NCBI RefSeq assembly: GCF_030908245.1
Contig: NZ_JAVFJJ010000001.1
Location: forward strand, 293,565-357,564
Reading direction: 5' to 3'
DNA length: 64,000 nt
From: Sinomonas sp. ASV322
GTDB lineage: Bacteria; Actinomycetota; Actinomycetes; Actinomycetales; Micrococcaceae
Shown: positions 20,396 to 31,027 of the stretch, one piece after another
Layout of the letters: every line of letters starts with the position of its first letter
Position numbering within the stretch: position 1 is the first letter of the stretch
Program-made: the position numbers and the translations under genes
Notes under the pieces: generated by a model
Told to the model about the DNA's origin: nothing
The model's database searches: none
Seen by the model: the letters and a program-made list of their open reading frames with translations, nothing else

Positions 20396-21948
20396 GGTCG
20401 CCTCCAAGAACGTCCGTCGCGGGCCATGAGCGCGTCCGCGGACGCGGGGCCCCAGCTGCCAGGTGCATACGGCTCCGGCTTGTCGCCGGTCGCCGCCCAG
20501 TATTCCTCGAACGGGTCAAGGATCTTCCACGAGAGCTCGACCTCTTCGTGGCGGGGGAAGAGCGGCGGTTCGCCGAGCAGGACGTCGAGGATGAGGCGCT
20601 CGTACGCCTCGGGCGACGATTCGGTGAACGAGTGGCCGTAGCCGAAGTCCATGCTCACGTCGCGCACCTCCATCTGGGTGCCGGGGACCTTCGATCCGAA
20701 GCGGATCGTGGCGCCCTCGTCCGGCTGCACCCGGATCACGACGGCGTTCTGGCCGAATTCATCGGTGCTCTGGTCCCTGAAGAGGAGGTTCGGGGCCTTC
20801 TTGAACACGACGGCGATTTCCGTCACCCGTCGCCCGAGCCGCTTGCCAGCACGCAGGTAGAACGGGACGCCGGACCAGCGTCGCGTGTGGATGTCGACGC
20901 GGATCGCGGCATACGTCTCGGTCGTCGAATCGGCGGGGATGCCGTCCTCTTCGAGGTAGCCCTTGACGAGCTCTCCGCCCTGCCAGCCGCCCGCGAACTG
21001 GCCGCGGGCCGAGTGGAGCGAGAGATCCTCGGGCAGCCGCACCGCGGCGAGGACCTTCTCCTTCTCGGCGCGAAGGTCCTCGGCGTCGAAGGAGATCGGT
21101 TCCTCCATCGCGGTGAGGGCGAGGAGTTGGAGGAGGTGGTTCTGGATGACGTCGCGCGCTGCACCCACTCCGTCGTAGTAGCCAGCGCGTCCGCCGGTGC
21201 CGATGTCCTCGGCCATGGTGATCTGGACGTGGTCGACGTAGTTGGCGTTCCAGATCGGCTCGAAGAGCTGGTTGGCGAAGCGAAGGGCCAGGATGTTCTG
21301 GACAGTTTCCTTGCCGAGGTAGTGGTCGATGCGGAAGACGGCGTCCGGCGGGAAGACCGACTCGACGATGTCGTTGAGCTTCCGCGCCGACTCGAGGTTG
21401 TGACCGAACGGCTTCTCGATGACCACACGGCGCCACTGGCCGTCCGTAGCCTGCGCGAGTCCGTGCTCCGAGAGCTGGCGGCACACCTGCTCGAAGGCCT
21501 TGGGCGGGATTGACAGGTAGAACGCGTGGTTGCCCCGCGTTCCGCGCTGCTCGTCGAGCTGGGCGAGCGTGTCCTTGAGCCGTTCGAACGCCTCGTCGTC
21601 GTCGAACGAGCCCTGAACGAAGCGGACTCCCTCGTTGAGCTGGGCCCACACCGCCTCGTCGAAGGGCGTCCGGGCGTACTGCTTGACCGAGGCCTTGACC
21701 TCTTCCGCGAAGTCCTCGTTCTCCCATTCGCGCCGGGCGAAGCCCACGAGGGCGAAGCTCGGCGGGAGCAGGCCACGGTTCGCGAGGTCGTAGACCGCGG
21801 GCATGAGCTTCTTGCGGGCCAGGTCGCCTGTCACTCCGAAGAGCACGAGCGACGACGGCCCCGCGATGCGATTGAGGCGCCGATCACGAGGGTCGCGCAG
21901 CGGGTTGCGCCGCTTCGACCCGGTCGCGCCGTAGTCGTTCTCTGGCAT
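20392..21948 (-). CDS. zwf: Glucose-6-phosphate 1-dehydrogenase
   Basis: A 518-residue NADP-dependent dehydrogenase forming 6-phosphogluconolactone. The coenzyme motif GVTGDLARKKL begins at residue 38. The substrate site RIDHYLGKETVQN and the IEKPFGHNL block contain the expected catalytic His and Lys residues. The ATG at 21948 has AGAAAGG upstream. A terminator lies between pgi and zwf, so zwf-opcA-pgl may be driven by a promoter within 21949-22000. Confidence 0.97.
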   Translation of the reverse strand: MPENDYGATGSKRRNPLRDPRDRRLNRIAGPSSLVLFGVTGDLARKKLMPAVYDLANRGLLPPSFALVGFARREWENEDFAEEVKASVKQYARTPFDEAVWAQLNEGVRFVQGSFDDDEAFERLKDTLAQLDEQRGTRGNHAFYLSIPPKAFEQVCRQLSEHGLAQATDGQWRRVVIEKPFGHNLESARKLNDIVESVFPPDAVFRIDHYLGKETVQNILALRFANQLFEPIWNANYVDHVQITMAEDIGTGGRAGYYDGVGAARDVIQNHLLQLLALTAMEEPISFDAEDLRAEKEKVLAAVRLPEDLSLHSARGQFAGGWQGGELVKGYLEEDGIPADSTTETYAAIRVDIHTRRWSGVPFYLRAGKRLGRRVTEIAVVFKKAPNLLFRDQSTDEFGQNAVVIRVQPDEGATIRFGSKVPGTQMEVRDVSMDFGYGHSFTESSPEAYERLILDVLLGEPPLFPRHEEVELSWKILDPFEEYWAATGDKPEPYAPGSWGPASADALMARDGRSWRRP

Positions 21949-21995
21949 GATGCCTTTCTATTCCATCGTGGGCGGTCCGCGCGACACAACGCGCA

Positions 21996-22037
21996 GCAAA
22001 AGCCGCCGGCCCGGCCGTGGTGGCCGGGCCGGCGGCT
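21996..22037 (-). terminator. Rho-independent terminator after pgi
   Basis: Perfect 16-bp stem (22037-22022 and 22016-22001 on the minus strand) with a 5-base loop, followed by TTT then G on the minus strand. It separates tkt-tal-pgi from zwf-opcA-pgl. Confidence 0.8.
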
Positions 22038-22044
22038 CGGTGCC

Positions 22045-23655
22045 TCAGCGGGCCAGCGCCGACACGAGCTCGGTCAGCTGCCCGACGCCGGCTGCACGGT
22101 CGGTGAGGTGGAGGCGCAGCACGGGGCGCCCGTGCTCCGCGAGGACCTGTGCGTCGCCCGCGGCCTGAGCCTCGATGAGCTGGCCGAACGTGAACGGACG
22201 CCCCGGGATTTCGACGTCGACATCCGTCGCGGCCGTGATCTGGAGGAACACGCCGACAGCGGGGCCGCCCTTGTGGTACTGGCCCGTCGAGTGAAGGAAC
22301 CGGGGGCCCCAACCGAAGGTCGTCGGCCGGCCCGTGGCCTTCGCGAAGGCGTCGCGGACGCCCTCGAGCTGCGGGAAGGCCAAACGGTCCAGGTACGCTT
22401 GGACGCTCAGGTATCCGTCGGGGCCGAGCTGGGCGAGAAGCGCCTTGAGGGCCTCCTCGACCGTCGCTGCGCCGCCGAGCCACTCACCGCCGCGCACTTC
22501 GATCGGGCCTTCGGCGAAATTGGCCCGGGTCGGCTCCGGGCGCGCGTCGAGCAGGCCGCGCGCAGCGACCTTCGCTGCCTCGACGTCGGGCTGGTCGAAC
22601 GGGTTGATGCCGAGGAGGCGGCCGGCGATCGCGGTCGCGAACTCCCATACGAGCATCTGGGTGGCCAGGGTCCCGCCGACGGCCGCCTCGTTCGCATCAA
22701 GGGAGGGTTCGGCGTCGGCGGTGACGAGGCGGACGACGAGCACGTCCGCGGCGCCGTCGTTCACCTCGGGCGAGTCCACGGACGCGACGACCGGGAGGAT
22801 CCCCCTGCCGATCTTGCCCGTCGACTCGGCGATGAGCTGCTCGGCCCAGTCCGCGAAGCCCGTGATCCCGGAACCGTCCTCGACGATGACGATCTTGTCC
22901 CGCAGCGGGGAGGTTCCGCCGAGGACGGCTCCAAGCTGGAGCCCGATGTTGTCCTCGGAGTCCTCGCGCAGCAGCTCTGCGGCTTCTTCGGCTTCGTCGA
23001 GGAGCGCCTGGATGTCGACGCCCGCGAGACCCGACGGCACGAGCCCGAACGCGGTGAGCGCCGAGTAGCGTCCGCCCACGGTGGGATCGGCGTTGAAGAT
23101 GGCGCGGTACCCGGCCTCGCGGCTCGCCGCTTCGAGGGGTGAGCCGGGATCGGTGACGACGACGATGCGCCGCTTCGCGTCGATGCCCGCCGCCTCGAAT
23201 GCGGCCTCGAAGGCACGGCGCTGCGAATCGGTCTCCACGGTCGAACCAGACTTGGAGGAGACCACGATGGCCGTGGCCTCGATGCGCTCGGCCAACGCGC
23301 CGGCAACCTGCTCGGGGTCGGTCGAGTCGAGAACGACGAGGGGAACCCCGGCGGTCGCCGTGATGACCTCGGGCGCGAGCGACGATCCGCCCATTCCACA
23401 CAGCACGATCCGGTCGACGCCCTCGGCCCGGAAGGCGTCCCGGAGGGCGACGATGTCCGCGACGAGGGGCTGCGAGACGCTCGCGGCGTCAACCCAGCCG
23501 AGGCGCTTCGAGGACTCGTCCTCCGCGTCCTTGCCCCACAGCGTGGGGTCCTTCGAGAAGATCCGGCTTGCCACGCCGTCGGCCGCCAACTGGCGAACCT
23601 GGGCCTCGATGGCCTCACGCGCGGCACCCGTCGCGTCGAACGTGAGGGCGCTCAC
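22045..23655 (-). CDS. pgi: Glucose-6-phosphate isomerase
   Basis: A 536-residue phosphoglucose isomerase converting glucose 6-phosphate and fructose 6-phosphate. Two SIS subdomains are visible: [12 protein letters not shown] and [13 protein letters not shown], with the sugar-phosphate serines. [16 protein letters not shown] and [11 protein letters not shown] follow. The GTG at 23655 overlaps the tal stop as GTGA, indicating coupling. An apparent longer frame upstream is only the other frame of tal. Its presence inside a pentose-phosphate run is not seen in the Mycobacterium arrangement. Confidence 0.93.
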   Translation of the reverse strand: MSALTFDATGAAREAIEAQVRQLAADGVASRIFSKDPTLWGKDAEDESSKRLGWVDAASVSQPLVADIVALRDAFRAEGVDRIVLCGMGGSSLAPEVITATAGVPLVVLDSTDPEQVAGALAERIEATAIVVSSKSGSTVETDSQRRAFEAAFEAAGIDAKRRIVVVTDPGSPLEAASREAGYRAIFNADPTVGGRYSALTAFGLVPSGLAGVDIQALLDEAEEAAELLREDSEDNIGLQLGAVLGGTSPLRDKIVIVEDGSGITGFADWAEQLIAESTGKIGRGILPVVASVDSPEVNDGAADVLVVRLVTADAEPSLDANEAAVGGTLATQMLVWEFATAIAGRLLGINPFDQPDVEAAKVAARGLLDARPEPTRANFAEGPIEVRGGEWLGGAATVEEALKALLAQLGPDGYLSVQAYLDRLAFPQLEGVRDAFAKATGRPTTFGWGPRFLHSTGQYHKGGPAVGVFLQITAATDVDVEIPGRPFTFGQLIEAQAAGDAQVLAEHGRPVLRLHLTDRAAGVGQLTELVSALAR

Positions 23656-24773
23656 GCGCGGGCTCCTTGCGCCAGGGCAGCGAGGGTGCCTTCGACGTCG
23701 GCGAGGAGTTCGTTCCAGGAGGCGACGAACTTGTCCAGGCCTTCGGTTTCGAGGACGGCGACGACGTCGTTGTAGGACACGCCGAGGTTCTCGAGGGCGT
23801 CGAGGTGGGCGTTGGAGTCGGTGTAGGTGCCGGTGACGGTGTCGCCGGTGATCTGGCCGTGGTCGTAGGTGGCGTCGAGGGTCTTCTCGGGCATGGTGTT
23901 CACCACGCCGGGGGCGACGAGGCCGGCGACGTAGAGGGTGTCGGGCAGGTTCGGGTCCTTGACCCCGGTGGAGGCCCACAGCGGGCGCTGGGGGAGGGCG
24001 CCGGCGTCGGCGAGGAGCTTGAAGCGCTCGGAGGTGAACTCCTCCTCGTAGACCTGGTAGGCCAGGCGGGCGTTGGCCAGGCCGGCCTTGCCCTTGAGCG
24101 CGGCGGCCTCGGGGGTGCCGATCGCGTCGAGGCGCTTGTCGATCTCGGTGTCCACGCGGGAGACGAAGAACGAGGCCACGGAGTGGATGGTGGAGAGGTC
24201 GTGGCCGTTGGCCTTGGCCTTCTCGAGGCCATTGACGAACGCGTTGATCACGGCGCGGTAGCGCTCGAGGGAGAAGATCAGCGTCACGTTGACGCTGATC
24301 CCGGCGCCGAGGGTCTCGGCGATGGCCTCGAGGCCCTCGAGGGTGGCCGGGATCTTGATGTGGACGTTGGCCTTGCCGACCTTGGCGTGCAGGCGGCGGG
24401 CCTCGGCGATGGTGCCGGCGGTGTCCCACGCCAGGCGGGGGTCGACCTCGATCGAGACGCGCCCGTCGACGCCGCCGGTGGCCTCGGCGATGGGGGCGAA
24501 GAGGTCGCACGCGTCGGCGACGTCGGCGGTCGTGAGCTCGAAGACGACCTGCTCGACGTCGGCTCCGGCGGCGACGAGCTCGCGGAGCCGGTCGTCGTAG
24601 CCGTGGCCCTTGGAGATCGCGGCTTGGAAGATCGAGGGGTTCGTGGTCACGCCGACGACGTTCTTCTCGGCGATCAGCGCCGCGAGCGAGCCGTCGGAGA
24701 GGCGCTGGCGGGAGAGGTCATCGAGCCAGATGGAGACGCCGGCGTCGGAGAGGGCCTTGGTGGGGGTGGTCAT
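23652..24773 (-). CDS. tal: Transaldolase
   Basis: A 373-residue transaldolase, transferring a dihydroxyacetone unit in the non-oxidative pentose phosphate pathway. [10 protein letters not shown] at the N-terminus, [10 protein letters not shown], and the Schiff-base lysine in [12 protein letters not shown] mark the long actinobacterial/cyanobacterial type (about 370 residues). WASTGVKDP is the later phosphate-binding block. It is 43 bases after tkt, with GGAGAA upstream of the start, and overlaps pgi by four bases. Confidence 0.96.
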   Translation of the reverse strand: MTTPTKALSDAGVSIWLDDLSRQRLSDGSLAALIAEKNVVGVTTNPSIFQAAISKGHGYDDRLRELVAAGADVEQVVFELTTADVADACDLFAPIAEATGGVDGRVSIEVDPRLAWDTAGTIAEARRLHAKVGKANVHIKIPATLEGLEAIAETLGAGISVNVTLIFSLERYRAVINAFVNGLEKAKANGHDLSTIHSVASFFVSRVDTEIDKRLDAIGTPEAAALKGKAGLANARLAYQVYEEEFTSERFKLLADAGALPQRPLWASTGVKDPNLPDTLYVAGLVAPGVVNTMPEKTLDATYDHGQITGDTVTGTYTDSNAHLDALENLGVSYNDVVAVLETEGLDKFVASWNELLADVEGTLAALAQGARA

Positions 24774-24816
24774 GGTGGGTTCTCCTTGGTGGGGGGTGAT
24801 CGGGCGGGCGAGCGGG

Positions 24817-26925
24817 TCAGCTCGCCGTGGCGATCGAGTCCTTGGCGGCCTGGGCGACGGCCTCGGCGGTGATGCCGAACTCGTGGAAGAGGGTCTTGTA
24901 GTCGGCGGAGGCGCCGTAGTGCTCGAGACTGATGGTGCGGCCGTTGTCGCCGACGAACTCGCGCCAGCCCAGCGCCAGGCCGGCCTCGACGGAGACGCGG
25001 GCGGTCACGGCGGCGGGCAGGACGGACTCGCGGTAGGCGGGGTCCTGGGCCTTGAACCATTCGACGCAGGGCATGGAGACTACGCGGGCGGCGATGCCCT
25101 CGGCGGCGAGGGCCGCGCGGGCCTCGACGGCGAGCTGGACTTCGGAGCCGGTGCCGATGAGGATCACGTCCGGGGTGGTCTCGGCGCCGTCGCGCTGGGC
25201 CTCGGCCAGGACGTAGCCGCCCTTGGCGACCCCGGAGACGTCGCCGAAGGCGCCGTCGCCGCGCTCGTACACGGGCAGGTTCTGCCGGGTCAGGACGATA
25301 CCGGCCGGGTTTGCGGTGTTCTCCAGGATGGTCTTCCACGCGTAGGCGACCTCGTTAGCGTCCGCGGGGCGGACGACGTCGAGGCCCACGATGGCGCGCA
25401 GCGAGGCCAGCTGCTCGACCGGCTGGTGGGTCGGGCCGTCCTCGCCGAGGCCGATCGAGTCGTGCGTCCAGACATAGGTGGACGGGATGCCCATGAGCGC
25501 GGAGAGGCGGATCGCGGGGCGCTGGTAGTCGGAGAAGATCAGGAACGTGCCGGAGAACGCGCGGGTCTTCCCGCCGAGGGTGATCCCGTTGACGATCGAG
25601 GCGGCAGCGTGCTCGCGGATGCCGAAGTGCAGCACGCGCCCGTAGGGGTTGCCCTTCCACGCCGCGGTCGAGCGGGACGCCGGGATGAACGAGGGCGAGC
25701 CTTCGATCGTGGTGTTGTTCGACTCGGCGAGGTCGGCTGAGCCGCCCCAGAGCTCGGGCAGGACCGGGCCGATCGCGTTGAGGACCTTCCCCGAGGCGGC
25801 GCGGGTCGAGACGTCCTTGCCCGCGGGGAACACCGGAAGCGAGGACTCCCAGCCCGCCGGGAGCTGGCGGGCTTCGATGCGCGCGTGCAGCGCAGCGGCC
25901 TCGGGGTTTGCCGCGGCCCACGCGTCGAAGGACTCCTGCCAGGCCGCGCGCTCGGCGCGTCCGCGCTCGAGGGCGGCCCGGGTGTGCGCGAGGACCTCCG
26001 GGTCGACCTCGAAGGACTTCTCCGGGTCGAAGCCCAGGACCTGCTTCAGGGCCGCGACCTCGTCGGCGCCCAGGGCCGAGCCGTGGATCTTGCCGGTGTT
26101 CTGCTTCGTCGGGGCCGGCCAGCCGATGACCGTGCGCAGCGAGATGATCGAGGGGCGCCCGGTCTCGGCCTTGGCCGCGGCCAGCGCCTCGTAGAGCTCG
26201 GGCACGTCCTCGGCGTACTCTCCGGTTTTGGTCCAGTCGACCCGCTGGGTGTGCCAGCCGTACGCGGCGTAGCGGGCCAGGACGTCCTCGGTGAACGCGA
26301 CGTCGGTGTCGTCCTCGATAGAGATGTGGTTCTCGTCGTAGATCACCACGAGGTTCCCCAGCTCCTGGTGCCCGGCCAGCGAGGACGCCTCCGAGGTCAC
26401 GCCCTCCTGCAGGTCCCCGTCCGAGGCGATGACCCACACGGTGTGGTCGAACGGGGAGGTGCCCTCCGCGGCGGCCGGGTCGTACAGGCCCCGCTCGCGG
26501 CGCTGGGAGTACGCGAAGCCGACCGAGGACGCGAGGCCCTGCCCGAGCGGGCCGGTCGTGATCTCGACGCCCTTCGTGTGGCCGTACTCGGGGTGGCCCG
26601 GGGTCAGCGAGCCCCACGTCCGCAGCGACTCGAGGTCCTCCAGCTCGAGCCCGTACCCGGCCAGGAACAGCTGGATGTACAGGGTCAGGGACGAATGCCC
26701 GGGGGAGAGGATGAACCGGTCGCGGCCGATCCACGCCGGGTCCGAGGGGTCGTGCCGCATGAGCTTCTGGAACAGCAGGTACGCCGCCGGGGCCAGGCTC
26801 ATCGCCGTGCCCGGGTGCCCGTTGCCCACCTTCTGCACCGCATCCGCCGCCAGCACGCGGATCGTGTCCACCGCCTTGCGGTCCACATCGGTCCACGTCA
26901 GAACATCAACATCAACAGCAGGCAC
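24817..26925 (-). CDS. tkt: Transketolase
   Basis: A 702-residue thiamine-diphosphate enzyme transferring two-carbon units between sugar phosphates. [11 protein letters not shown] is near residue 36, the ThDP motif starts at SDGDLQEG and ends at DENHI, and the pyrimidine domain carries [16 protein letters not shown]. The GTG start at 26925 is preceded by GGAGAGGGG about nine bases upstream. First gene of its run, divergent from ctaB across 305 bp. Confidence 0.97.
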   Translation of the reverse strand: MPAVDVDVLTWTDVDRKAVDTIRVLAADAVQKVGNGHPGTAMSLAPAAYLLFQKLMRHDPSDPAWIGRDRFILSPGHSSLTLYIQLFLAGYGLELEDLESLRTWGSLTPGHPEYGHTKGVEITTGPLGQGLASSVGFAYSQRRERGLYDPAAAEGTSPFDHTVWVIASDGDLQEGVTSEASSLAGHQELGNLVVIYDENHISIEDDTDVAFTEDVLARYAAYGWHTQRVDWTKTGEYAEDVPELYEALAAAKAETGRPSIISLRTVIGWPAPTKQNTGKIHGSALGADEVAALKQVLGFDPEKSFEVDPEVLAHTRAALERGRAERAAWQESFDAWAAANPEAAALHARIEARQLPAGWESSLPVFPAGKDVSTRAASGKVLNAIGPVLPELWGGSADLAESNNTTIEGSPSFIPASRSTAAWKGNPYGRVLHFGIREHAAASIVNGITLGGKTRAFSGTFLIFSDYQRPAIRLSALMGIPSTYVWTHDSIGLGEDGPTHQPVEQLASLRAIVGLDVVRPADANEVAYAWKTILENTANPAGIVLTRQNLPVYERGDGAFGDVSGVAKGGYVLAEAQRDGAETTPDVILIGTGSEVQLAVEARAALAAEGIAARVVSMPCVEWFKAQDPAYRESVLPAAVTARVSVEAGLALGWREFVGDNGRTISLEHYGASADYKTLFHEFGITAEAVAQAAKDSIATAS

Positions 26926-27230
26926 GGAAACGAGCCCCTCTCCATCGCAGACGGCCTCCGGCCCCGCGGGTCCCCGTCATGGTGGGCCCTCGGATGCCGG
27001 CCGGCCGTTCACCATTGAAACGTCTTCTTGTGTATCCCTCGCGTTGCGACAACGGGACAACCAGCTCACATACTACGCACGCGGCTCGGCAGGGGTCAGT
27101 GGTTTGCCGGAAATTGGGCCTAATGTGAATCACGGGACACCGTGGCGGGCGTGAAGCTGCCGAAACCGTCCCGACACGTGCGCGGGTATGATGGAGGTTC
27201 GTCGGAGAAGCAGAAAAGAGTAGCGCACCC
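26926..27230. other. 305-bp divergent control region between tkt and ctaB
   Basis: No gene is supported. On the plus strand TATGAT at 27187-27192 is a good -10 for ctaB. On the minus strand CTGACC, an 18-base spacer and TAGTAT make a weak candidate for tkt. No convincing known operator was recognised. Confidence 0.5.
27187..27192 (+). promoter_or_regulatory. -10 element of ctaB
   Basis: TATGAT, 38 bases upstream of the ctaB start. A -35 hexamer is not clear, so this rests on the -10 alone. Confidence 0.4.
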
Positions 27231-28169
27231 GTGAGTACAGAGGCCCACGCTCCATCCCGCCCGAAGGGCTCAAGGATCGTCCGCAAGCTCAAGGCATATG
27301 TCGCTCTCACCAAGCCGCGCGTCATCGAACTCCTGCTCGTGAGCACGCTTCCCACGATGATCTACGCGCAGCGCGGCTTCCCGTCTCTGGGCCTCATCGC
27401 GGCGACCCTGGTCGGCGGCGCGTTCGCGGCCGGCAGCGCGGGCGCGTTCAACTGCTACATCGACCGCGACATCGACCGCCTCATGAGGCGCACGGAGAAC
27501 CGCCCGCTCGTCACGGGCGAGGTCACGCCGCGCGAGGCCCTCGCCTTTGCGTGGCTGCTCGGCATCGCGTCCCTCGCGATCCTCTGGTTCGGCGCGAACC
27601 CGCTTTCCTCGGTACTCGGGGCCGCCGCGATCTTCTTCTACGTCGTCATCTACACGCTCGTGCTCAAGCGCCGCACGGCTCAGAACATCGTGTGGGGAGG
27701 CGCCGCGGGATGTTTCCCGGTGCTTATCGCGTGGGCTGCCGTGACCGGCACCGTGGCGTGGCCCGCCGTCGTCCTCTTCATGGTGATCTTCCTCTGGACG
27801 CCGCCGCACTATTGGCCGCTTTCGATGCGGTATGGCGAGGACTACCGGAACGCCCAAGTTCCCATGCTCGGTGCCGTGGCGGGGGCCAAGATCGTCTCGG
27901 TTCAGGTCGTCCTGTATGCGTGGGCCATGGTCATCTGCTCGCTCCTCCTCGTGCCGCTCGGGCACGCGGGCTGGGTCTACACGATTGCGGCGACCGCGAC
28001 CGGCGGATGGTTCCTGTGGGAGTCCCACGCGCTCTACGCGCGCGCCCAGCGTGAGGAGATCGAGGACAAGAAGGCCATGAAGGTCTTCCACGGCTCGATC
28101 AGCTACCTCACGGTGCTCTTCCTCGCCCTCGCGATTGACCCCTTCGTCGGCGCACCGATCGTCGGCTGA
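27231..28169 (+). CDS. ctaB: Protohaem IX farnesyltransferase
   Basis: A 312-residue UbiA-type membrane prenyltransferase making haem O from protohaem and farnesyl diphosphate, the first step to haem A for cytochrome aa3 oxidase. The Mg/diphosphate-binding block [20 protein letters not shown] is at about residues 76-95. About nine hydrophobic segments are seen. GTG 27231 is the start; the leader has only a weak purine-rich site. It is convergent with ctaA, the second haem A enzyme. Confidence 0.96.
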   Translation: MSTEAHAPSRPKGSRIVRKLKAYVALTKPRVIELLLVSTLPTMIYAQRGFPSLGLIAATLVGGAFAAGSAGAFNCYIDRDIDRLMRRTENRPLVTGEVTPREALAFAWLLGIASLAILWFGANPLSSVLGAAAIFFYVVIYTLVLKRRTAQNIVWGGAAGCFPVLIAWAAVTGTVAWPAVVLFMVIFLWTPPHYWPLSMRYGEDYRNAQVPMLGAVAGAKIVSVQVVLYAWAMVICSLLLVPLGHAGWVYTIAATATGGWFLWESHALYARAQREEIEDKKAMKVFHGSISYLTVLFLALAIDPFVGAPIVG

Positions 28170-28209
28170 GCCGCGCGACGGCGACGTCGCACCGCCGTGC
28201 CCTTGGGGG

Positions 28210-29139
28210 CTAGGCCTTCGGGCTCCAGCGAGCGAGGTCTGCGGCGTTGACGGCTGCCGCCATCAGCAATGCCGCGACGAACATGTGGAGGCCGACCAGA
28301 AGCGCCGGGATGCCCGTGTAGTACTGCGTGATACCGATGGCCGCCTGGAGCACCGTGAGGCCGAGAAGCGCCGCGACGGCGTTGCGGAACGGCCCGTGGA
28401 GACGGCGCGAAACCACCACGACGACGCCGAAGAGGGCGCCGAACGTGACGAGATAGGCCGGGACAGCGTGGATGTGGGAGACGAGATCCCAGTCGAGGCC
28501 GTTGCGCGGAGCGTCTGCGTCGCCCGCGTGCGGGCCGGCACCCGTGACGACGACGCCGAGGACGACGGCGAGCGCGGCCGCGACGGCCGTGGCGAGCATG
28601 ACCGGACGCATTGAGCCGGGCAGCGCGGGGAGCGTGCGCGTCATGTTGGCCCCGGTCCGCCCATAGGTCCGGTTGACGAGAAGCGTCGCGAACACGACGA
28701 GTGCCATCGAGACGAGGAAATGCAGCGCCACGACCCACGGGTTGAGCTGCGTCAGGACCGAGATGCCGCCGATGACTGCTTGAGCCGGGATGCTCGCGAG
28801 CAGCGCGATCGCGAGCCAGAAAAGGTCGCCGCGCTTCTTGCGGAGGTTCCAGAGCGCGACGACCATCGCGAGCGCGACGGCGGCGAGCGCGAACGTGAGC
28901 AGCCGGTTGCCGAACTCGATGACGCCGTGGAAGCCCATTTCGGGGGTCGTTGTGAGGGAGTCGGCCGTGCAGCGCGGCCACGTCGGGCAGCCCAGTCCGG
29001 AGGACGTGAGGCGCACGGCTCCGCCGGTCACGATGAGCACGATCTGGCCGACGAGCGACGCCGCGGCAAGGGCGCGCACACGGGCGTCGACTTCGGTCGG
29101 GAGCCAGCCGACGAAGCGGGCGACGGCGGTCTGGGACAT
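28210..29139 (-). CDS. ctaA: Haem A synthase
   Basis: A 309-residue COX15/CtaA-type membrane protein oxidising haem O to haem A. Eight hydrophobic helices and conserved histidines in EFGNRLLTF, ALHFLVSMA, HIHAVPAYL and GLHMFVAALL are visible. The first extracytoplasmic loop contains a cysteine pair (GCPTWPRC) typical of the Gram-positive enzymes. It lies 25 bases after the ABC permease gene on the same strand and is convergent with ctaB. Confidence 0.95.
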   Translation of the reverse strand: MSQTAVARFVGWLPTEVDARVRALAAASLVGQIVLIVTGGAVRLTSSGLGCPTWPRCTADSLTTTPEMGFHGVIEFGNRLLTFALAAVALAMVVALWNLRKKRGDLFWLAIALLASIPAQAVIGGISVLTQLNPWVVALHFLVSMALVVFATLLVNRTYGRTGANMTRTLPALPGSMRPVMLATAVAAALAVVLGVVVTGAGPHAGDADAPRNGLDWDLVSHIHAVPAYLVTFGALFGVVVVVSRRLHGPFRNAVAALLGLTVLQAAIGITQYYTGIPALLVGLHMFVAALLMAAAVNAADLARWSPKA

Positions 29140-29164
29140 GATCAGTCCTTCTTCCGGGGTCTAT

Positions 29165-29905
29165 TCAGTTCCACTTGAACCATCGCACGGCGGCGAGGCC
29201 GGCCACGGCCCCCCAGGCGACGAGGACGACGGCGGCCGGGATGTCGAGCGCTCCATGCAGGAACGCAGCGCGCGCGGCGTCGCCGAGCGCTCCCGACGGG
29301 AGGAAGGCGACAATGCCGGCGATCTGCGACGGCAGACGCGTGCTTGGGAGGGCGATGCCGCCGAACGCGCCGAAGAGGATCCACACGAGGTTCGTGACAG
29401 CGAGTGTCGCTTCGGGCCGTGCGGTTCCCGCGATGAGCAACCCGAGCGCCGTGAACACGGCTGCGCCGAGCGCGAGCAGGACGAGGCCGAGGAGGGCCCC
29501 AGGGAGCGAAGGCCTCCAGCCGAGAGCGAGCGCCACTCCGCCGATCACGACGACCTGGAGAGCGAACACGACGAGGACGGCGATGACCTTGCCCGCGATG
29601 AGACCCGCGCGCCCGAGCGGCGTCGTCGAGAGGAAGCGCAGCACGCCGTAGCGCCGGTCGAAGCCCGTCGCGATGCCTTGGCCCGTGAACCCGACCGAGA
29701 GTGTGCACAGGGCGAGCACTCCCGGCGCGGCGATGTCGATGCGGCTCGCGCCGAGTCCGTCGAGAAACGGTGTGACGGTGAGGCCGATGATTGCGATGAG
29801 CGGCAGGACGAGCATGAGGACGAGCTGCTCTCCGTTCCGCAGCATCGCGAGCGTCTCGTAGCGGCCCTGCTGCCACACGCGCGCGGCCAAGGGAGCGGCG
29901 CTCAT
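29165..29905 (-). CDS. ABC-2 type transporter permease
   Basis: A 246-residue membrane protein with about six hydrophobic segments, the typical layout of ABC-2 (drug or polymer export) permeases. The first TM follows an amphipathic N-terminal stretch, and the loop GFDRRYGVLRFLSTTPL is the usual cytosolic coupling element. The ATG overlaps the ATPase stop as ATGA, so the two form one exporter. Substrate unknown. The placement between sufR and ctaA is also seen in mycobacteria, hinting at a link with respiration or redox metal cofactors, but this is inference. Confidence 0.85.
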   Translation of the reverse strand: MSAAPLAARVWQQGRYETLAMLRNGEQLVLMLVLPLIAIIGLTVTPFLDGLGASRIDIAAPGVLALCTLSVGFTGQGIATGFDRRYGVLRFLSTTPLGRAGLIAGKVIAVLVVFALQVVVIGGVALALGWRPSLPGALLGLVLLALGAAVFTALGLLIAGTARPEATLAVTNLVWILFGAFGGIALPSTRLPSQIAGIVAFLPSGALGDAARAAFLHGALDIPAAVVLVAWGAVAGLAAVRWFKWN

Positions 29906-30891
29906 GCTGACTTCCTTCCGGTGCCGGCGAGTTCTTCCTGGGCGGACGCTTCGGCGATGTCGAGGAAGACGTCCTCGAGGCTGCGGCGCCCGAGCTCGAG
30001 CGAGCTCGGCATGATCCTGCGTGCGTCAAGCCATCGGGCGAGGGCTGCGAGATGTGCCGTCGAGAGCTCGCCGTCGATCGTGTAGTGGCCCGCGGGCGTC
30101 TCCGAGATGCTCACAGGCTCGGTGCCGGAGAACGCCTCCGCGAGGTCGAGGGCTGCCGGCGCCCGAAGGGTGAGGCGGCGCGCCGTCGTCGTTTCGGTGC
30201 CGAGGAGTTCCGCGACGGTTCCCTCGGCGACGATGTGGCCGCGGTCGAGGATCGCGACCCAGTCGGCGAGCCGCTCGGCGTCGTCGAGCAGGTGGGTGGT
30301 CAGGATGATGCCGAGCCCCTGCGCGCGCAGGTCGGCGATGAGATCGAACACGACCTGACGGGATTGCGGATCGAGGCCCGCGCTCGGCTCGTCGAGGAAG
30401 ACGACGTCGGGGCGCCCGACGAGGGCTGCGGCGAGTGCGACGCGCTGCTTCTGGCCGCCCGAGAGGCGGCGGATCGTCGTGCCGGCGAACTCATGGAGCC
30501 CGAGCCGCTCCGCAAGATCGGCGACGGGGAGGGGATTGCGGTACATGCCCGCAACGTGCTGCAGAAGCGCCAGAGGGCGTGCCGACGGCGGGAGGCCGCC
30601 GTCCTGGAGCATGACGCCGACCCGCGAACGGAGTTCGGCGTTCGCCGTCTGGGGGTCCTCGCCGAGGAGGCGGATCGTGCCTCCTGTGCGGCGCCGGAGT
30701 CCTTGGGCGCACTCGAGGGTCGTCGTCTTCCCGGCGCCGTTGACGCCGAGGAGTACCGTGACCTGCCCGGGGTAGGCCGCGAGGTCCACCCCGGCGAGCA
30801 CGCGCTTCATGCGGCCCGCCTCGGCGGCGATCGGGCCGACGTCGTGGATCAGCCCCTCGATCTCGAGGCAGGGGGTACCGGTTCTGAGCAC
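29902..30891 (-). CDS. ABC transporter ATP-binding protein
   Basis: A 329-residue ATPase subunit. Walker A is LGVNGAGKTTT near residue 48, the signature is LSGGQKQRVALA, Walker B is DVVFLDEPSAGLD, and the H-loop is ILTTHLLDDAERLADW. The C-terminal 100 residues match the DrrA-like regulatory extension. The GTG start is six bases after a TAGAAT element on the minus strand. It works with the overlapping permease gene and is divergent from sufR. Confidence 0.88.
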   Translation of the reverse strand: MLRTGTPCLEIEGLIHDVGPIAAEAGRMKRVLAGVDLAAYPGQVTVLLGVNGAGKTTTLECAQGLRRRTGGTIRLLGEDPQTANAELRSRVGVMLQDGGLPPSARPLALLQHVAGMYRNPLPVADLAERLGLHEFAGTTIRRLSGGQKQRVALAAALVGRPDVVFLDEPSAGLDPQSRQVVFDLIADLRAQGLGIILTTHLLDDAERLADWVAILDRGHIVAEGTVAELLGTETTTARRLTLRAPAALDLAEAFSGTEPVSISETPAGHYTIDGELSTAHLAALARWLDARRIMPSSLELGRRSLEDVFLDIAEASAQEELAGTGRKSA

Positions 30892-30903
30892 CCATACATT
30901 CTA
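30892..30903 (-). promoter_or_regulatory. Leaderless-type promoter of the ABC exporter genes
   Basis: TAGAAT (30903-30898), six bases, then GTG at 30891 on the minus strand. Confidence 0.55.
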
Positions 30904-31027
30904 CGCAAGGTAGTAGTGCGCGGCCTCCGTGGGGCCCGCCGGGGTGTGTGATGCATCAGTCACTCAACTAAGTCCCGCCTTACTGGATGACATTGGCAGA
31001 TTAGGCAATGATTGTTTTGTGTATTCC

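Noticed and set aside
23656-24510. N-terminal extension of the pgi frame to 24510
   Set aside because: The extension is low-complexity Arg/Pro/His sequence from another frame of tal, and GTG 23655 overlaps the tal stop in the usual coupled manner.
28160-28209. Possible terminator between ctaB and ctaA
   Set aside because: Only a short GCGACGTCGC palindrome is present and no T-run.
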